A program made the position numbers and the translations under genes. This document shows positions 19,553-28,093 of a stretch of 64,000 nt of DNA, piece by piece. Every line of letters starts with the position of its first letter. Position 1 is the stretch's first letter. The DNA lies in NCBI GenBank assembly GCA_002786165.1, contig PEQK01000020.1, forward strand, positions 1 to 64,000, read 5' to 3'. The notes beneath the pieces are model-generated. The model did no database searches and had not been told where the DNA came from. It saw nothing but the letters and a program-made list of their open reading frames with translations. The stretch comes from Legionella sp. Lineage in GTDB: Bacteria > Pseudomonadota > Gammaproteobacteria > Legionellales > Legionellaceae.

Positions 19553-20437
19553 ATGGCGCATAAAGATTATTATCAAGTGATGGGGTTAAAAAAAGAGGCC
19601 TCTGCCAAAGACATCAAACTAGCCTATCGACGTTTGGCAAGAAAATATCATCCTGATTTGAACAAAGCTGCGGATGCAGAGAAAAATTTTAAAGAATTAG
19701 GTGAAGCCTACGATGTTTTGAAAGATCCTAAAAAACGTCAGACGTATGATCAAGTGCAAGAAAGCACCCATCAAGATCATGCTCGGCATAGTGAGGCTCC
19801 GGCTTCTTGGGGTGCGCATTCAGAAGCAAAGGATGCTTTTGATCCTGATTTTTTTGAGTCACTATTTGGTGCACGACCATCGCGTGTCGGTTCAGATTTG
19901 TATGGAAAAATTCTCATCAGCTTGCAGGACGCTTTTGATGGCGTGATCAAAGAAATTGAACTGCCTGATCCCACAGGAAAACATAGTCAAAAAATAAAAG
20001 TCAAAATTCCAGCCGGTGTAAAATCGGAACAACAAATTCGTTTGGCGGGTCTGGGTGGGCTTGGGTATAAAGGTGCGCAAAATGGGGATTTATATCTTAC
20101 CATTGACATCAAACGCGATTCTTTGTTTGATGTCGTAAAAAATGATGTGTACTTAACGTTGCCAATTACGCCTTGGGAGGCCGCTCTAGGGGCAACCATT
20201 AAAGTCCCTACTTTGGCAGGAAAAGTTGATTTAAAAATTCCTCCAAAATCTCAAGGCGGTCAAACGTTACGTTTAAAGAAGCGTGGATTACCTGGTAATG
20301 CTCCTGGTGATCAATATGTGATTTTAAAAATTGTCATTCCTCAACCGAAGACTGATGCAGCCATGGAATTATATCGTACCATGGCAAAAGAAATGGCATT
20401 TGATCCCCGTGAAAACTTGGAGGTTCGTCATGGTTAA
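19553..20437 (+). CDS. cbpA: DnaJ-class curved-DNA-binding co-chaperone CbpA
   Basis: CbpA is a DnaK co-chaperone that also binds curved DNA in the nucleoid of starved cells. It has 294 residues. The J domain occupies residues 1-70 with the HPD triad at 33-35; it lacks the zinc-finger cysteines of DnaJ, and two C-terminal substrate-binding domains follow (DLYLTIDIKRDSLF and VYLTLPITPWEAALG). The following gene encodes its specific modulator CbpM and overlaps it by eight bases. Confidence 0.94.
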   Translation: MAHKDYYQVMGLKKEASAKDIKLAYRRLARKYHPDLNKAADAEKNFKELGEAYDVLKDPKKRQTYDQVQESTHQDHARHSEAPASWGAHSEAKDAFDPDFFESLFGARPSRVGSDLYGKILISLQDAFDGVIKEIELPDPTGKHSQKIKVKIPAGVKSEQQIRLAGLGGLGYKGAQNGDLYLTIDIKRDSLFDVVKNDVYLTLPITPWEAALGATIKVPTLAGKVDLKIPPKSQGGQTLRLKKRGLPGNAPGDQYVILKIVIPQPKTDAAMELYRTMAKEMAFDPRENLEVRHG

Positions 20438-20750
20438 ATATGCTATGTTGACAGGCGTGATGGTAGACGAGACGATGCAAATTAGTTTTCTTGAACTGTG
20501 TCGCCAACATGATATTTCTGAAGACATATTGCTAGAGATGTTGGAGCATGGTTTGATATCTGAAATTACTAATCCAAATAAACAGTTGGTGTTTGATCAA
20601 GTTCATTTAAAACGTATTTTATCTGCACATCGTATCCATATAGACTTAGGGATCAATTCTCCTGGTGTGATTTTGGCACTAGAACTTAAAGATGAGCTGG
20701 AGCATTTACGCCGCCAGTTAGATATTTTGCAGCGACATATCCATAGTTGA
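20430..20750 (+). CDS. cbpM: Chaperone modulator CbpM
   Basis: CbpM binds the J domain of CbpA and inhibits both its co-chaperone and DNA-binding activities. The ATG at 20430 has TTGGAGG about six bases upstream and gives 106 residues starting MVKYAML. The sequence has the MerR-like helical layout FLELCRQHDISEDILLEMLEHGLI followed by a helix ending the protein (ELKDELEHLRRQLDIL). A longer reading from 20331 lies wholly within cbpA and is not needed. Confidence 0.88.
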   Translation: MVKYAMLTGVMVDETMQISFLELCRQHDISEDILLEMLEHGLISEITNPNKQLVFDQVHLKRILSAHRIHIDLGINSPGVILALELKDELEHLRRQLDILQRHIHS

Positions 20751-20771
20751 TAATGTGTGTTGTGTCTCCCC

Positions 20772-20884
20772 GTAGCCTTGATGTAGCGTTAGCGAAATCA
20801 AGGTTTTCTTGAGCTTATTACCATCCTTTGACGCCACTGCATGACATCAAGGCTACGTTGTTTGTGGTTTTTGTAGCCTTGATG
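20772..20884. repeat. REP/BIME-like cluster of inverted GTAGCCTTGATG units
   Basis: Three copies of the same unit occur in the 139-bp gap between cbpM and the dacB-like gene: GTAGCCTTGATGT at 20772-20784, its exact reverse complement at 20844-20856, and GTAGCCTTGATG at 20873-20884. The first copy also folds with CCTTGAT (20776-20782) against ATCAAGG (20797-20803), followed by TTTT. This is the architecture of bacterial interspersed mosaic elements between convergent genes and may also terminate transcription. Confidence 0.7.
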
Positions 20885-20889
20885 ATGTC

Positions 20890-22686
20890 TCATCCAATCA
20901 CATCATGTAATGTCCATACTCTATTGACGACTGGTTTGTGATCCGCGATCCACAGTACTTGTGGCTTGCCTGTTTGGATCGGGGTGGACGATCCCTCTAG
21001 GGCTACAGCAAGTGGATACGCTGTACTGAGTTTTTGTATGCTTGACCAAACTGTATTCATGGTGTTACTGCGATCAAGGATAACGAGTTGGTTGCCGCGA
21101 AATACGATGGTTACTGGTTGGTCTTTGAGTGATTGTTTGAGCGCATATTCAATGCGACGCCATTTACCTACTTGGCTACGGTGTTTGTCTGTATCAGACG
21201 GTGGTTGTTGGTAGGCGAGCCTCGCATGTGGGTTTTGTTCTAAGGCATAGCGTTTGGTATTGTCAGGTTTTTGTTTGAGTAAAAAATCGCATAACGAATC
21301 GATCATCGATCGATAGCGTCCAGAAACATTAGGGGATGTTCCCGGGCGGGTATTGATGTAAATAGCGAAAGCTAAGGTATGTGCATTTGCTGTATAAAGG
21401 TATCCAGATAAACTTGTGATCCCTGTCATTGAGCCGGTTTTTGCTCGAATCAAACCCTTTTGCGTAGGTTTACGCAAACGACGTTGTAATGTCCCATCTT
21501 GGCCGGCAATAGGTAATGCTGCAATGTATTCATAGGCCAATGGAAATCGATCATATAAATAGCGTAACAAGGAAACAGTTTGTTCAGCAGTCAATAAATC
21601 ATTGCGTGATAACCCAGAACCATCGAGTAACACGGCCGATTCCATATTAATGCCGGTTTGATGTTGTAGATATTGTTTCATCACCGGCTCTGCTTGTTGC
21701 CAATTGAGAGGGCTGCCTTTGATTTTATGAGCAGTATGCAGAAACAAACTGTTTGCATAGAGGTTATCGGATGGTTTTAATGTGTCTGCCAATAATTGAG
21801 TGATAGGTTTGGAACGATGAATTGCCAATAACATTGAAGGCTTTTTAGAGCCTAATGTGACTTGTCCATTCAAAGTAATGCCTTGGTCTTTTAATGCTAG
21901 GGTAATTAATGCTTCGGCGTGGCGTAATGGGTTTTTGATGGCAATACGTTCTTGAATCGCACTTTGTTGTTGGCCAATTTTTCCGTGAACCACCAAATGA
22001 TTGTCTTCAGTCGTGGTGAAGCTTATACCGCCAGATGGACCGGCCACTGTGGTCACTTGATTGTCAACGATAAAGCTACCAACAGGTTCAGAGTATTCAA
22101 TAATGGCGGGTTGCCCGGCTTGGCAAGAAGGATTGACTGTGACGGTCACTCGGTTTTCATCAAGAATCAAAGGAGCTAATGATGCACCATAACTATAATT
22201 TAAATCTTTAGGCACAATGCCTGGGGGATGAGCGGGAAGCTGGCCGAAATCACTGACCAATATGACGGAGCCAGCGACATGTGTGACACCCAATTTTTTT
22301 AAACTTGAAAATAAAGTCACCAGATGTGCGTGCGTTAGCGTAGGATCACCGGGTAAGTATAAGTATAATGAACCGTTCAATGTTCCTGCTTGGATCGAGG
22401 TTGCGTCAGTGCTCAATTGAGTTTGAAAATGGTAGTCTGGACCTAAAGCAAGCAAGGCAGTTGCATCAGAAAACAATTTCATATTACTTGCTGGGATTAA
22501 CGGATGTTTGACCGATCGTTGGTACAACGTCTCACCCGTATTCAAATCTACGACCATCATCCCTATATTAATTTTAGGATCAATTTGATTGATGATGTGA
22601 TCAATGGGCGCCTGAAGGCTAGCTGCGAATAGAGAAGAAGTCAGCATACACGCAAACATACTTAAACCAGTTCTAATTCTAATCAT
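20890..22686 (-). CDS. dacB: D-alanyl-D-alanine carboxypeptidase/endopeptidase (PBP4, peptidase S13) with C-terminal extension
   Basis: This periplasmic enzyme trims and cleaves peptidoglycan cross-links. The signal peptide occupies about residues 1-22. Catalytic motifs are SNMK at residues 67-70 (nucleophile S67), DGSGLS in the middle and KTGSMTG near residue 415. It has 598 residues, about 120 longer than E. coli PBP4. The extra part begins near residue 475 after the domain end and shows no motif I recognise; it contains a VTIVFRGNQLVIL strand-like segment. It is transcribed convergently with cbpM. Confidence 0.9.
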   Translation of the reverse strand: MIRIRTGLSMFACMLTSSLFAASLQAPIDHIINQIDPKINIGMMVVDLNTGETLYQRSVKHPLIPASNMKLFSDATALLALGPDYHFQTQLSTDATSIQAGTLNGSLYLYLPGDPTLTHAHLVTLFSSLKKLGVTHVAGSVILVSDFGQLPAHPPGIVPKDLNYSYGASLAPLILDENRVTVTVNPSCQAGQPAIIEYSEPVGSFIVDNQVTTVAGPSGGISFTTTEDNHLVVHGKIGQQQSAIQERIAIKNPLRHAEALITLALKDQGITLNGQVTLGSKKPSMLLAIHRSKPITQLLADTLKPSDNLYANSLFLHTAHKIKGSPLNWQQAEPVMKQYLQHQTGINMESAVLLDGSGLSRNDLLTAEQTVSLLRYLYDRFPLAYEYIAALPIAGQDGTLQRRLRKPTQKGLIRAKTGSMTGITSLSGYLYTANAHTLAFAIYINTRPGTSPNVSGRYRSMIDSLCDFLLKQKPDNTKRYALEQNPHARLAYQQPPSDTDKHRSQVGKWRRIEYALKQSLKDQPVTIVFRGNQLVILDRSNTMNTVWSSIQKLSTAYPLAVALEGSSTPIQTGKPQVLWIADHKPVVNRVWTLHDVIG

Positions 22687-22910
22687 CTAGCGTATCCTAA
22701 ATCATTCAAACATATCATCATATCTTAAGCGCGTAGATTCTAGAAGATCTAGGAAGCTCGACAACTCGATTTTTTTGAGCATAGGTGAATAAAATGGTGG
22801 ATCGCATCAAAAAAGAACGATTTGAGTTTGGACTGAAATCATGGTGACAAGATCTGAACACGGCCACTATCAGCTGTATTTTCAAGAGAGTTTGAAGGAT
22901 CCCCACAGGA

Positions 22911-23050
22911 TTATCCACAGATTTTGTGGATAATATCTCAAGTGTACAAAGAATGGTAATCGAATTATTGTGTTATTTATCAATGTGTTACGTTTTTTTG
23001 TCAGGTTGTTGTTCAATTTGAACAAATAGCTCAAACAAAAGTTATCCACA
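22911..23050. other. Three perfect DnaA boxes (possible oriC, DARS or datA-like locus)
   Basis: TTATCCACA occurs at 22911-22919, its reverse complement TGTGGATAA at 22925-22933 with only five bases between them, and TTATCCACA again at 23042-23050. All three match the high-affinity DnaA consensus exactly. DnaA boxes with an IHF site are found in oriC and in the DnaA-titrating or reactivating loci datA and DARS of E. coli. Against a bidirectional origin, genes do not switch strand here. Confidence 0.6.
22978..22990 (+). promoter_or_regulatory. Perfect IHF consensus site between DnaA boxes
   Basis: The 13-mer TATCAATGTGTTA matches the IHF consensus WATCAANNNNTTR at every defined position. It sits between the second and third DnaA boxes in an AT-rich stretch, as in oriC and DARS/datA architectures. 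A single match of this degenerate consensus in AT-rich DNA could be chance. Confidence 0.45.
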
Positions 23051-23097
23051 AACAGAGGTTTTTATAAGATTGCAATACTAAATTCTAAAAATAGTCC

Positions 23098-23126
23098 TTG
23101 TTTATTATGATGTGCCTTGATAGAAT
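23098..23126 (+). promoter_or_regulatory. Predicted promoter of rpsO-pnp
   Basis: TTGTTT at 23098-23103 and TAGAAT at 23121-23126 are separated by 17 bp. The predicted leader is about 83 nt, long enough for the S15-type leader regulation known in E. coli, although no pseudoknot was identified. Confidence 0.4.
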
Positions 23127-23215
23127 ATCGTCCTAAATTAGGGTAAGTACCTACATATTCATAGAAATGCTATTTCATGTTGAAATGAATGCATCTTTTA
23201 AGTTAGGAGCACATG

Positions 23216-23491
23216 ATGACGCTAACGAGCGTGCAAAAATCCAGTATTATCAAAGAGTACGAACGTGCTGAAGGCGACACAGGATCTCCTGAGGTTCAAG
23301 TATCTTTGATGACAAGTCGAATCAAATATTTAACAGAACACTTTAAAACGCACAGAAAAGATTTTCATTCGCGTTTAGGCTTGCAGGCATTGGTCAACAA
23401 AAGACGTAAACTGTTGAAATATTTGAAAAAATCAAGTCAAAATCGTTATATTGACTTGATTAAAAAATTAGGACTTAGGGATTCATATTGA
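23216..23491 (+). CDS. rpsO: 30S ribosomal protein S15
   Basis: S15 binds the central 16S rRNA domain and organises S6, S11, S18 and S21. It has 91 residues from the ATG at 23216, which has AGGAG at a six-base spacing; 23213 is an alternative. [16 protein letters not shown] and [17 protein letters not shown] are the conserved core. It precedes pnp, as in most gammaproteobacteria. Confidence 0.97.
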   Translation: MTLTSVQKSSIIKEYERAEGDTGSPEVQVSLMTSRIKYLTEHFKTHRKDFHSRLGLQALVNKRRKLLKYLKKSSQNRYIDLIKKLGLRDSY

Positions 23492-23582
23492 GTGCTTAAT
23501 CTGATTTTTGAAAAGATTTATACGCGACGCCCAGTGGGTTGTTGCATAAATGCTTTTCATAACGAGATGTACAGTTAACATA

Positions 23583-23612
23583 AAGGGCGCAATAGGCGCC
23601 TTTTTTATTTTT
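23583..23612 (+). terminator. Rho-independent terminator between rpsO and pnp
   Basis: AAGGGCGC (23583-23590) pairs with GCGCCTTT (23596-23603), with one G-U pair and a five-base loop, and runs into a T-rich tail (TTTTTTATTTTT). It resembles the E. coli arrangement, where a terminator separates rpsO from pnp and read-through feeds pnp. Confidence 0.8.
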
Positions 23613-23635
23613 CTAAATGAGTTGAGGAAAAAATA

Positions 23636-25801
23636 ATGGCTAAAATTACAAAAGAAATTCAATTTGGTGACCATTTATTAGTATTAGAAACCGGTGAAAT
23701 TGCAAGACAAGCAGATGGCGCTGTTTTTGTATCCATGAACGGAACCCAGGTTTTGGTGACTGTGGTTGGTAGAAAAGAAGGTGCAGAGAAAAATAATTTC
23801 TTTCCTTTGACGGTTGTATACCAAGAAAAATCGTATGCTGCAGGTAAAATTCCTGGTGGTTTCAATAAACGTGAAGGTCGGTTGAGTGAAGAGGAAACAT
23901 TACGCTCTCGCTTGATTGATCGACCCCTACGTCCCTTATTTCCTAAAGGGTTCATGAATGAAGTGCAAATCATTGCGACAGTCATGTCACTAAATCCTGA
24001 AGTATCAGCAGATATTCTTGCCCTAATTGGTGCTTCTGCTGCTTTGGCTATTTCGGGTATCCCATTTGACGGTCCTGTTGGTGCTGCGCGAGTTGGCTAT
24101 AAAGATGGCATTTATCTTTTAAATCCAAGTTTAAAAGCTTTGGAACACTCAGACCTGGACTTGGTAGTTGCTGGTACAGTTGATGCCATCTTAATGGTTG
24201 AATCTGAAGCACGTGAATTGAGTGAAGATGTGATGTTGGGTGCGGTCATGTTTGGTCATGAAATGATGAAACCAGTCATTGGTTTGATTAGTGAGTTGGC
24301 TAAAGAAGTCAGTGATGCAGGTGGTCGCTCAGCTTGGCCACGCGCTGAAGTACAAACGGACGATGATTTGATGGCGAAAATTGCTACATTAGCACAGACT
24401 GATGTAGCAAAAGCTTATGCTATCAAAGATAAGCAAAATCGCTATCAACAACTAGGGGAGATTCGTCAATCGTTGATCACCACACTGACAACTGAACAAC
24501 CTGATTTGACCCATGATCGTATTGGAAATTTATTAGATGCTCTAGAAAAAAATCATGTTCGACAACTGATTTTAGATGGCGAACCTCGTATTGATGGTCG
24601 TGATCGTCAAACAGTCCGACCGATTGCAATTCGTACTAAGATGCTTGATCGCGCACACGGTTCTGCTTTGTTTACTCGTGGCGAAACACAAGCGATTGTT
24701 GCAGCAACCTTAGGCAATGAACGTAATGCTCAAATTTTAGATAAATTAGAAGGCGAGATGAAAGATCGTTTTATGTTGCATTACAATTTCCCTCCTTATT
24801 CTGTGGGTGAAACAGGTATGATAGGTAGCCCAAAACGTCGTGAAATTGGTCATGGTCGTTTGGCTCGTCGCAGTTTGATGGCTGTGTTGCCGACTGCAAA
24901 AGAGTTCCCTTATGTATTGCGTGTGGTGTCAGAGATCACAGAATCTAACGGTTCTAGCTCTATGGCAACTGTGTGTGGCACAAGTTTGGCGTTGATGGAC
25001 GCGGGTGTTCCGTTAAAAGCACCTGTGGCCGGTGTGGCAATGGGGTTGATCAAAGAAGGTGATCGTTTTGCAGTGTTGACCGATATTTTAGGCGATGAAG
25101 ATCATTTAGGTGATATGGACTTTAAAGTTGCAGGTACGTGGGCAGGTGTGACAGCTTTGCAAATGGATATTAAAATCAAAGGCATTACGCAAGACATCAT
25201 GCAAGAAGCGCTAGAACAAGCACTCCATGGCCGTCGGCATATTTTAGATGTGATGAGCCATGCTTTGTCCGAACATCGTGATGAATTGTCTCAGCATGCA
25301 CCTCGTATTGTGACCATGAAAGTAGCAGAAGATAAAATTCGGACGGTTATTGGCAAAGGTGGCGCAACCATCAAAGGCTTGATTGAGAGCACAGGTGTGT
25401 CCATTGATATCGATGATACTGGACTTGTACAACTCTTTTCACCCAATTTAGATGCTCTGGATGACGCGCAACGACAAATCAAAGCTTTGGTGGCTGACGT
25501 TGAAGTAGGTCAGACCTATCATGGTAAAGTGAGTAAAATTGTTGATTTCGGTGCGTTTATTAATTTACTGCCTGGCAAAGATGGCCTCTTGCACATTTCA
25601 CAAATTTGCTCTGATCGCTCCCAAAAAGTAGAAGATGTGTTGTCTGAAGGACAAGATATCTCTGTGTTTGTTGCTGGTATTGATAAGCAAGGGCGTGTGA
25701 AATTAGAGTGGCAAGACAAACCAGGTGCATCAAAAGAAGATGTGGTCGCAGAACATGACATTACATCAACCGTTGATGTAGACAATCTACCTGAAGCGTA
25801 A
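23636..25801 (+). CDS. pnp: Polyribonucleotide nucleotidyltransferase (PNPase)
   Basis: PNPase is the phosphorolytic 3'-to-5' exoribonuclease of the RNA degradosome. It has 721 residues (E. coli 711). Two RNase PH domains flank a helical domain; the second contains [10 protein letters not shown] and [12 protein letters not shown]. The KH domain near residues 560-610 shows [12 protein letters not shown], and the S1 domain near 620-690 shows [33 protein letters not shown] precedes the ATG. A hairpin follows the stop. Confidence 0.97.
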   Translation: MAKITKEIQFGDHLLVLETGEIARQADGAVFVSMNGTQVLVTVVGRKEGAEKNNFFPLTVVYQEKSYAAGKIPGGFNKREGRLSEEETLRSRLIDRPLRPLFPKGFMNEVQIIATVMSLNPEVSADILALIGASAALAISGIPFDGPVGAARVGYKDGIYLLNPSLKALEHSDLDLVVAGTVDAILMVESEARELSEDVMLGAVMFGHEMMKPVIGLISELAKEVSDAGGRSAWPRAEVQTDDDLMAKIATLAQTDVAKAYAIKDKQNRYQQLGEIRQSLITTLTTEQPDLTHDRIGNLLDALEKNHVRQLILDGEPRIDGRDRQTVRPIAIRTKMLDRAHGSALFTRGETQAIVAATLGNERNAQILDKLEGEMKDRFMLHYNFPPYSVGETGMIGSPKRREIGHGRLARRSLMAVLPTAKEFPYVLRVVSEITESNGSSSMATVCGTSLALMDAGVPLKAPVAGVAMGLIKEGDRFAVLTDILGDEDHLGDMDFKVAGTWAGVTALQMDIKIKGITQDIMQEALEQALHGRRHILDVMSHALSEHRDELSQHAPRIVTMKVAEDKIRTVIGKGGATIKGLIESTGVSIDIDDTGLVQLFSPNLDALDDAQRQIKALVADVEVGQTYHGKVSKIVDFGAFINLLPGKDGLLHISQICSDRSQKVEDVLSEGQDISVFVAGIDKQGRVKLEWQDKPGASKEDVVAEHDITSTVDVDNLPEA

Positions 25802-25813
25802 CCGCTTTCTTTA

Positions 25814-25841
25814 CCCTGCTTTTCTATCATGAAGAGCAGGG
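25814..25841 (+). terminator. Hairpin after pnp
   Basis: CCCTGCT with TTC after it (25814-25824) pairs with GAAGAGCAGGG (25831-25841) with one mismatch and a six-base loop. The following sequence CATTTCTTT is only partly T-rich. It lies between the pnp stop and the pssA start. Confidence 0.55.
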
Positions 25842-25869
25842 CATTTCTTTGATACAGCAGGATGATGCT

Positions 25870-26625
25870 ATGAAACATAAATCTGCACGATTTGGTATCT
25901 ATTTATTACCTAATTTGTTTACCACGGCCGCATTGTTTGCGGCTTTTTATTCCTTGGTTGCATCGATGAAGATGCAATATGAAGCAGCTATTATTGCTAT
26001 CTTTGTGGGTATGATTGCTGATGGATTAGACGGTCGCATTGCACGACTGACCAACACCCAAACTTCGTTTGGTGCTGAATACGATAGTTTATCCGATATG
26101 GTAACCTTTGGTGTGGCACCGGCATTGTTGCTCTATAGCTGGGCGTTGCATCAATTAGGAAAATTGGGTTGGCTCGTGGCTTTTATTTACGCCGCAGCCG
26201 TGGCTTTGCGTTTGGCACGTTTCAATACGCAATTAGAAACTGCTGATAAACGTTATTTTCAAGGATTAAGCTCACCTCCAGCGGCAGCGACAGTCGCATC
26301 ATTCATTTGGTTGTGTCAACAAAATGAATGGACCAATGACTATGTCTTGATCTTTGTGTCCTGCTTAGCGGTGATCTTAGCCATTTTAATGGTGTCCAAT
26401 ATTCGTTATTACAGCTTCAAAGAACTCGATTTCAAAGGTAAAGTTCCTTTTCTATATGTACTACTGCTGGTGGTACTGTTTGCTGCAGTTGCGTCTGATC
26501 CGTCGTTGATCATTTGGTTGACGTCTATTGGCTATGCTGCTTCTGGGCCTTTTCAAACTTTGATGACGGTACAACGCGTTAGAAAGCATCGACGTCGTTT
26601 GCTGAAGCAGCGTCGCAAGGAATAA
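25870..26625 (+). CDS. pssA: CDP-diacylglycerol-serine O-phosphatidyltransferase
   Basis: This integral membrane enzyme makes phosphatidylserine, the precursor of phosphatidylethanolamine. The CDP-alcohol phosphotransferase motif D-G-x2-A-R-x8-G-x3-D-x3-D is fully present (DGRIAR, then GAEYDSLSD) at about residues 54-76, and multiple membrane segments follow. I start it at 25870 (MKHKSARFG, 251 residues) since AGGA lies seven bases upstream; a longer reading from 25849 is possible. It is of the membrane-spanning type, not the peripheral E. coli PssA type. Confidence 0.88.
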   Translation: MKHKSARFGIYLLPNLFTTAALFAAFYSLVASMKMQYEAAIIAIFVGMIADGLDGRIARLTNTQTSFGAEYDSLSDMVTFGVAPALLLYSWALHQLGKLGWLVAFIYAAAVALRLARFNTQLETADKRYFQGLSSPPAAATVASFIWLCQQNEWTNDYVLIFVSCLAVILAILMVSNIRYYSFKELDFKGKVPFLYVLLLVVLFAAVASDPSLIIWLTSIGYAASGPFQTLMTVQRVRKHRRRLLKQRRKE

Positions 26626-26629
26626 CTCG

Positions 26630-26668
26630 ATTCTTTGTGTCAAAAAATCACATATTGACACAAAGAAT
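26630..26668. terminator. Perfect 14-bp inverted repeat after pssA
   Basis: ATTCTTTGTGTCAA at 26630-26643 is exactly complementary to TTGACACAAAGAAT at 26655-26668, with an 11-base AT-rich loop. It starts five bases after the pssA stop and is probably its terminator, although the T-tail is poor. The right arm contains a perfect TTGACA, so it might alternatively be an operator over a promoter of the following gene; no good -10 stands at the right distance. Confidence 0.6.
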
Positions 26669-26726
26669 TTCATTCAGTTACCATTTAGCATTTTTTTAAC
26701 CCAATTTACTTCATAAGGAATATACC

Positions 26727-27743
26727 ATGCATAATTCACAAGAACATGATATGTCTTCTACAGACTTGGCTGATGTTATTCATACAACTGTAGCACCGGC
26801 AGTTAGTTCAGATCCTGACTCAGCTGTAAGCCAACTTGAGGCGTCTGCAGCAGGGGTATCAAAAAGACGTCGCAGAGGCAAAAGGAACGAAACGACTACG
26901 CATATTGTGACAATGTCGATTGAGGCAGAGGGTTCTCCTCAACTCACTGGTGAGGAGGTTCCAAGTGAGGCGGTGCTTGAGAATGGTTCTGTCAATGGTC
27001 TAGAGACAGATTTGGCTGAGCTTGTTTTGCCTGCAGAAACAATATCTGAAACGGTCTCAGATCCTATAAACAATAACGACAGCTCAGAGAGATCGGAACC
27101 CCTAAATGAGGATTCACATCAGTCAGTCATAGATGACCTCGTTTATTCATCTGAAGCGGGAGAAGAACCCCGAACCCCAGTACGCACCATGGAAGATGAA
27201 TTTGAAGCTCCGGCTAGCACATTTGTGTATGACAATGTTTTACAGCGTCCAATACCTAATTTTATACTGGGTCGGAGACAGGCAACGCCGATCAGCAGTA
27301 TGCCAGTACTAAGTGATACTCAGCACAGGATGTTAGAGAGGATTCATCTTTTTTTTGAGTTGTGCGATGACAAAATTACAGATAATGAAATATCTCAAGA
27401 GACCTATGAGGCATTAAACAATATTACTAAGTTCTTAGAAACTCTTGTTAGGGCTCCTTATCTTGGTAATGTTAGAGCTGAGCAACTCAAGGACCTCAAA
27501 AAAGATTTAAACGTTTTGCAGTTTACTAGTCGATCACTTTTTAATTCGGCTTTAAATGCGGTGATAACTGCGATAGCCTATGCCACAGTGGTGATCTATG
27601 CCGGCTTGTGGCTTTCTGGTAAATTAGAGAAGAATAAAAAAGAAAGTGGTAGTCAGTTTATGTTTTTTGCTTTTGGAGAAAAACAACAGGCTCAGAAGCT
27701 TATTCATAAAGTTGAGGATACAATGGGTATTCAGCTGAGTTAA
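26727..27743 (+). CDS. Unrecognised protein with acidic disordered N-terminus and one membrane segment; candidate effector
   Basis: I do not recognise this 338-residue protein. Residues 1 to about 180 are rich in Ser, Glu, Asp, Pro and Val and look disordered. A basic cluster KRRRRGKR at residues 46-53 resembles a eukaryotic nuclear localisation signal. Residues about 200-270 are helical (MLERIHLFFELCDDK, TKFLETLVR). A single hydrophobic segment at about 274-297 (NAVITAIAYATVVIYAGLWL) precedes a short charged tail. AAGGAA lies upstream of the ATG. It has its own gap on both sides. Role as a Dot/Icm substrate is inference only. Confidence 0.6.
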   Translation: MHNSQEHDMSSTDLADVIHTTVAPAVSSDPDSAVSQLEASAAGVSKRRRRGKRNETTTHIVTMSIEAEGSPQLTGEEVPSEAVLENGSVNGLETDLAELVLPAETISETVSDPINNNDSSERSEPLNEDSHQSVIDDLVYSSEAGEEPRTPVRTMEDEFEAPASTFVYDNVLQRPIPNFILGRRQATPISSMPVLSDTQHRMLERIHLFFELCDDKITDNEISQETYEALNNITKFLETLVRAPYLGNVRAEQLKDLKKDLNVLQFTSRSLFNSALNAVITAIAYATVVIYAGLWLSGKLEKNKKESGSQFMFFAFGEKQQAQKLIHKVEDTMGIQLS

Positions 27744-27753
27744 TTTTATTTCT

Positions 27754-27802
27754 CCTCATCCGCTCTTGGGCACCTTCTCCCCTTAGGGGAGAAGGGATTG
27801 GG
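27754..27802. repeat. REP-like palindromic element with a perfect 10-bp stem
   Basis: CCTTCTCCCC (27773-27782) pairs with GGGGAGAAGG (27786-27795) around TTA. The flanks CCTCATCCGCTCTTGGGCA and GGATTGGG give it the look of a dispersed extragenic palindrome known in many gammaproteobacteria. It lies between convergent genes and may serve as a terminator for both. Confidence 0.65.
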
Positions 27803-27809
27803 CTCTTGA

Positions 27810-28079
27810 TTATTCTTCTTCGTGGAAGCGTTGTTGAATCAAATCAACCAATGCTTTTTCCATTTCATCTTCGTCAGGGCCATCGATGTGCAGAGTAAGT
27901 ACGCTGCCTTTTTTCGCAGCGAGCATCATGATACCCATGATGCTCTTGCCATTGATGGTTTTGTTGTCTTTAGAGACTTCTAATTTGCACTGAAAACGAG
28001 ACGCCGTCGATACAAACTTTGCGGAAGCTCGTGCGTGTAGTCCCAATTTATTGATGATGGTGATTTGAAGTTCTCTCAT
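27810..28079 (-). CDS. ptsH: HPr-family phosphocarrier protein
   Basis: This small cytosolic protein carries a phosphoryl group from EI-type kinases. It has 89 residues, with the phosphorylated histidine H15 in KLGLHARASA and the serine region KSIMGIMML near residue 47. In organisms with few sugar transporters such a protein usually belongs to the nitrogen-type PTS and acts in regulation. It lies 14 bases downstream of hpf on the same strand, but rpoN and ptsN, frequent partners, are absent here. It could equally be named npr/ptsO. Confidence 0.88.
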   Translation of the reverse strand: MRELQITIINKLGLHARASAKFVSTASRFQCKLEVSKDNKTINGKSIMGIMMLAAKKGSVLTLHIDGPDEDEMEKALVDLIQQRFHEEE

Positions 28080-28093
28080 TCAGCCACTCTAAG

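Larger units (their letters stand above)
22687..23212. other. 526-bp non-coding region with DnaA boxes and an IHF consensus
   Basis: This divergent gap between the dacB-like gene and rpsO is the longest non-coding stretch in the window. It contains three perfect DnaA 9-mers, a perfect IHF consensus, several GATC sites in its left half (near 22747, 22800, 22852 and 22898), long T or A runs (for example near 22770 and 22992) and the predicted rpsO promoter at its right end. No convincing gene was seen; a 66-residue reverse reading covering 22718-22918 has no recognisable features. Confidence 0.7.

Noticed and set aside
22687-23212. Declaring this region the proven chromosomal origin
   Set aside because: DnaA boxes and an IHF match are real, but there is no gene-strand switch, no dnaA-dnaN neighbourhood and no defined AT-rich 13-mers, so it is reported only as a candidate.
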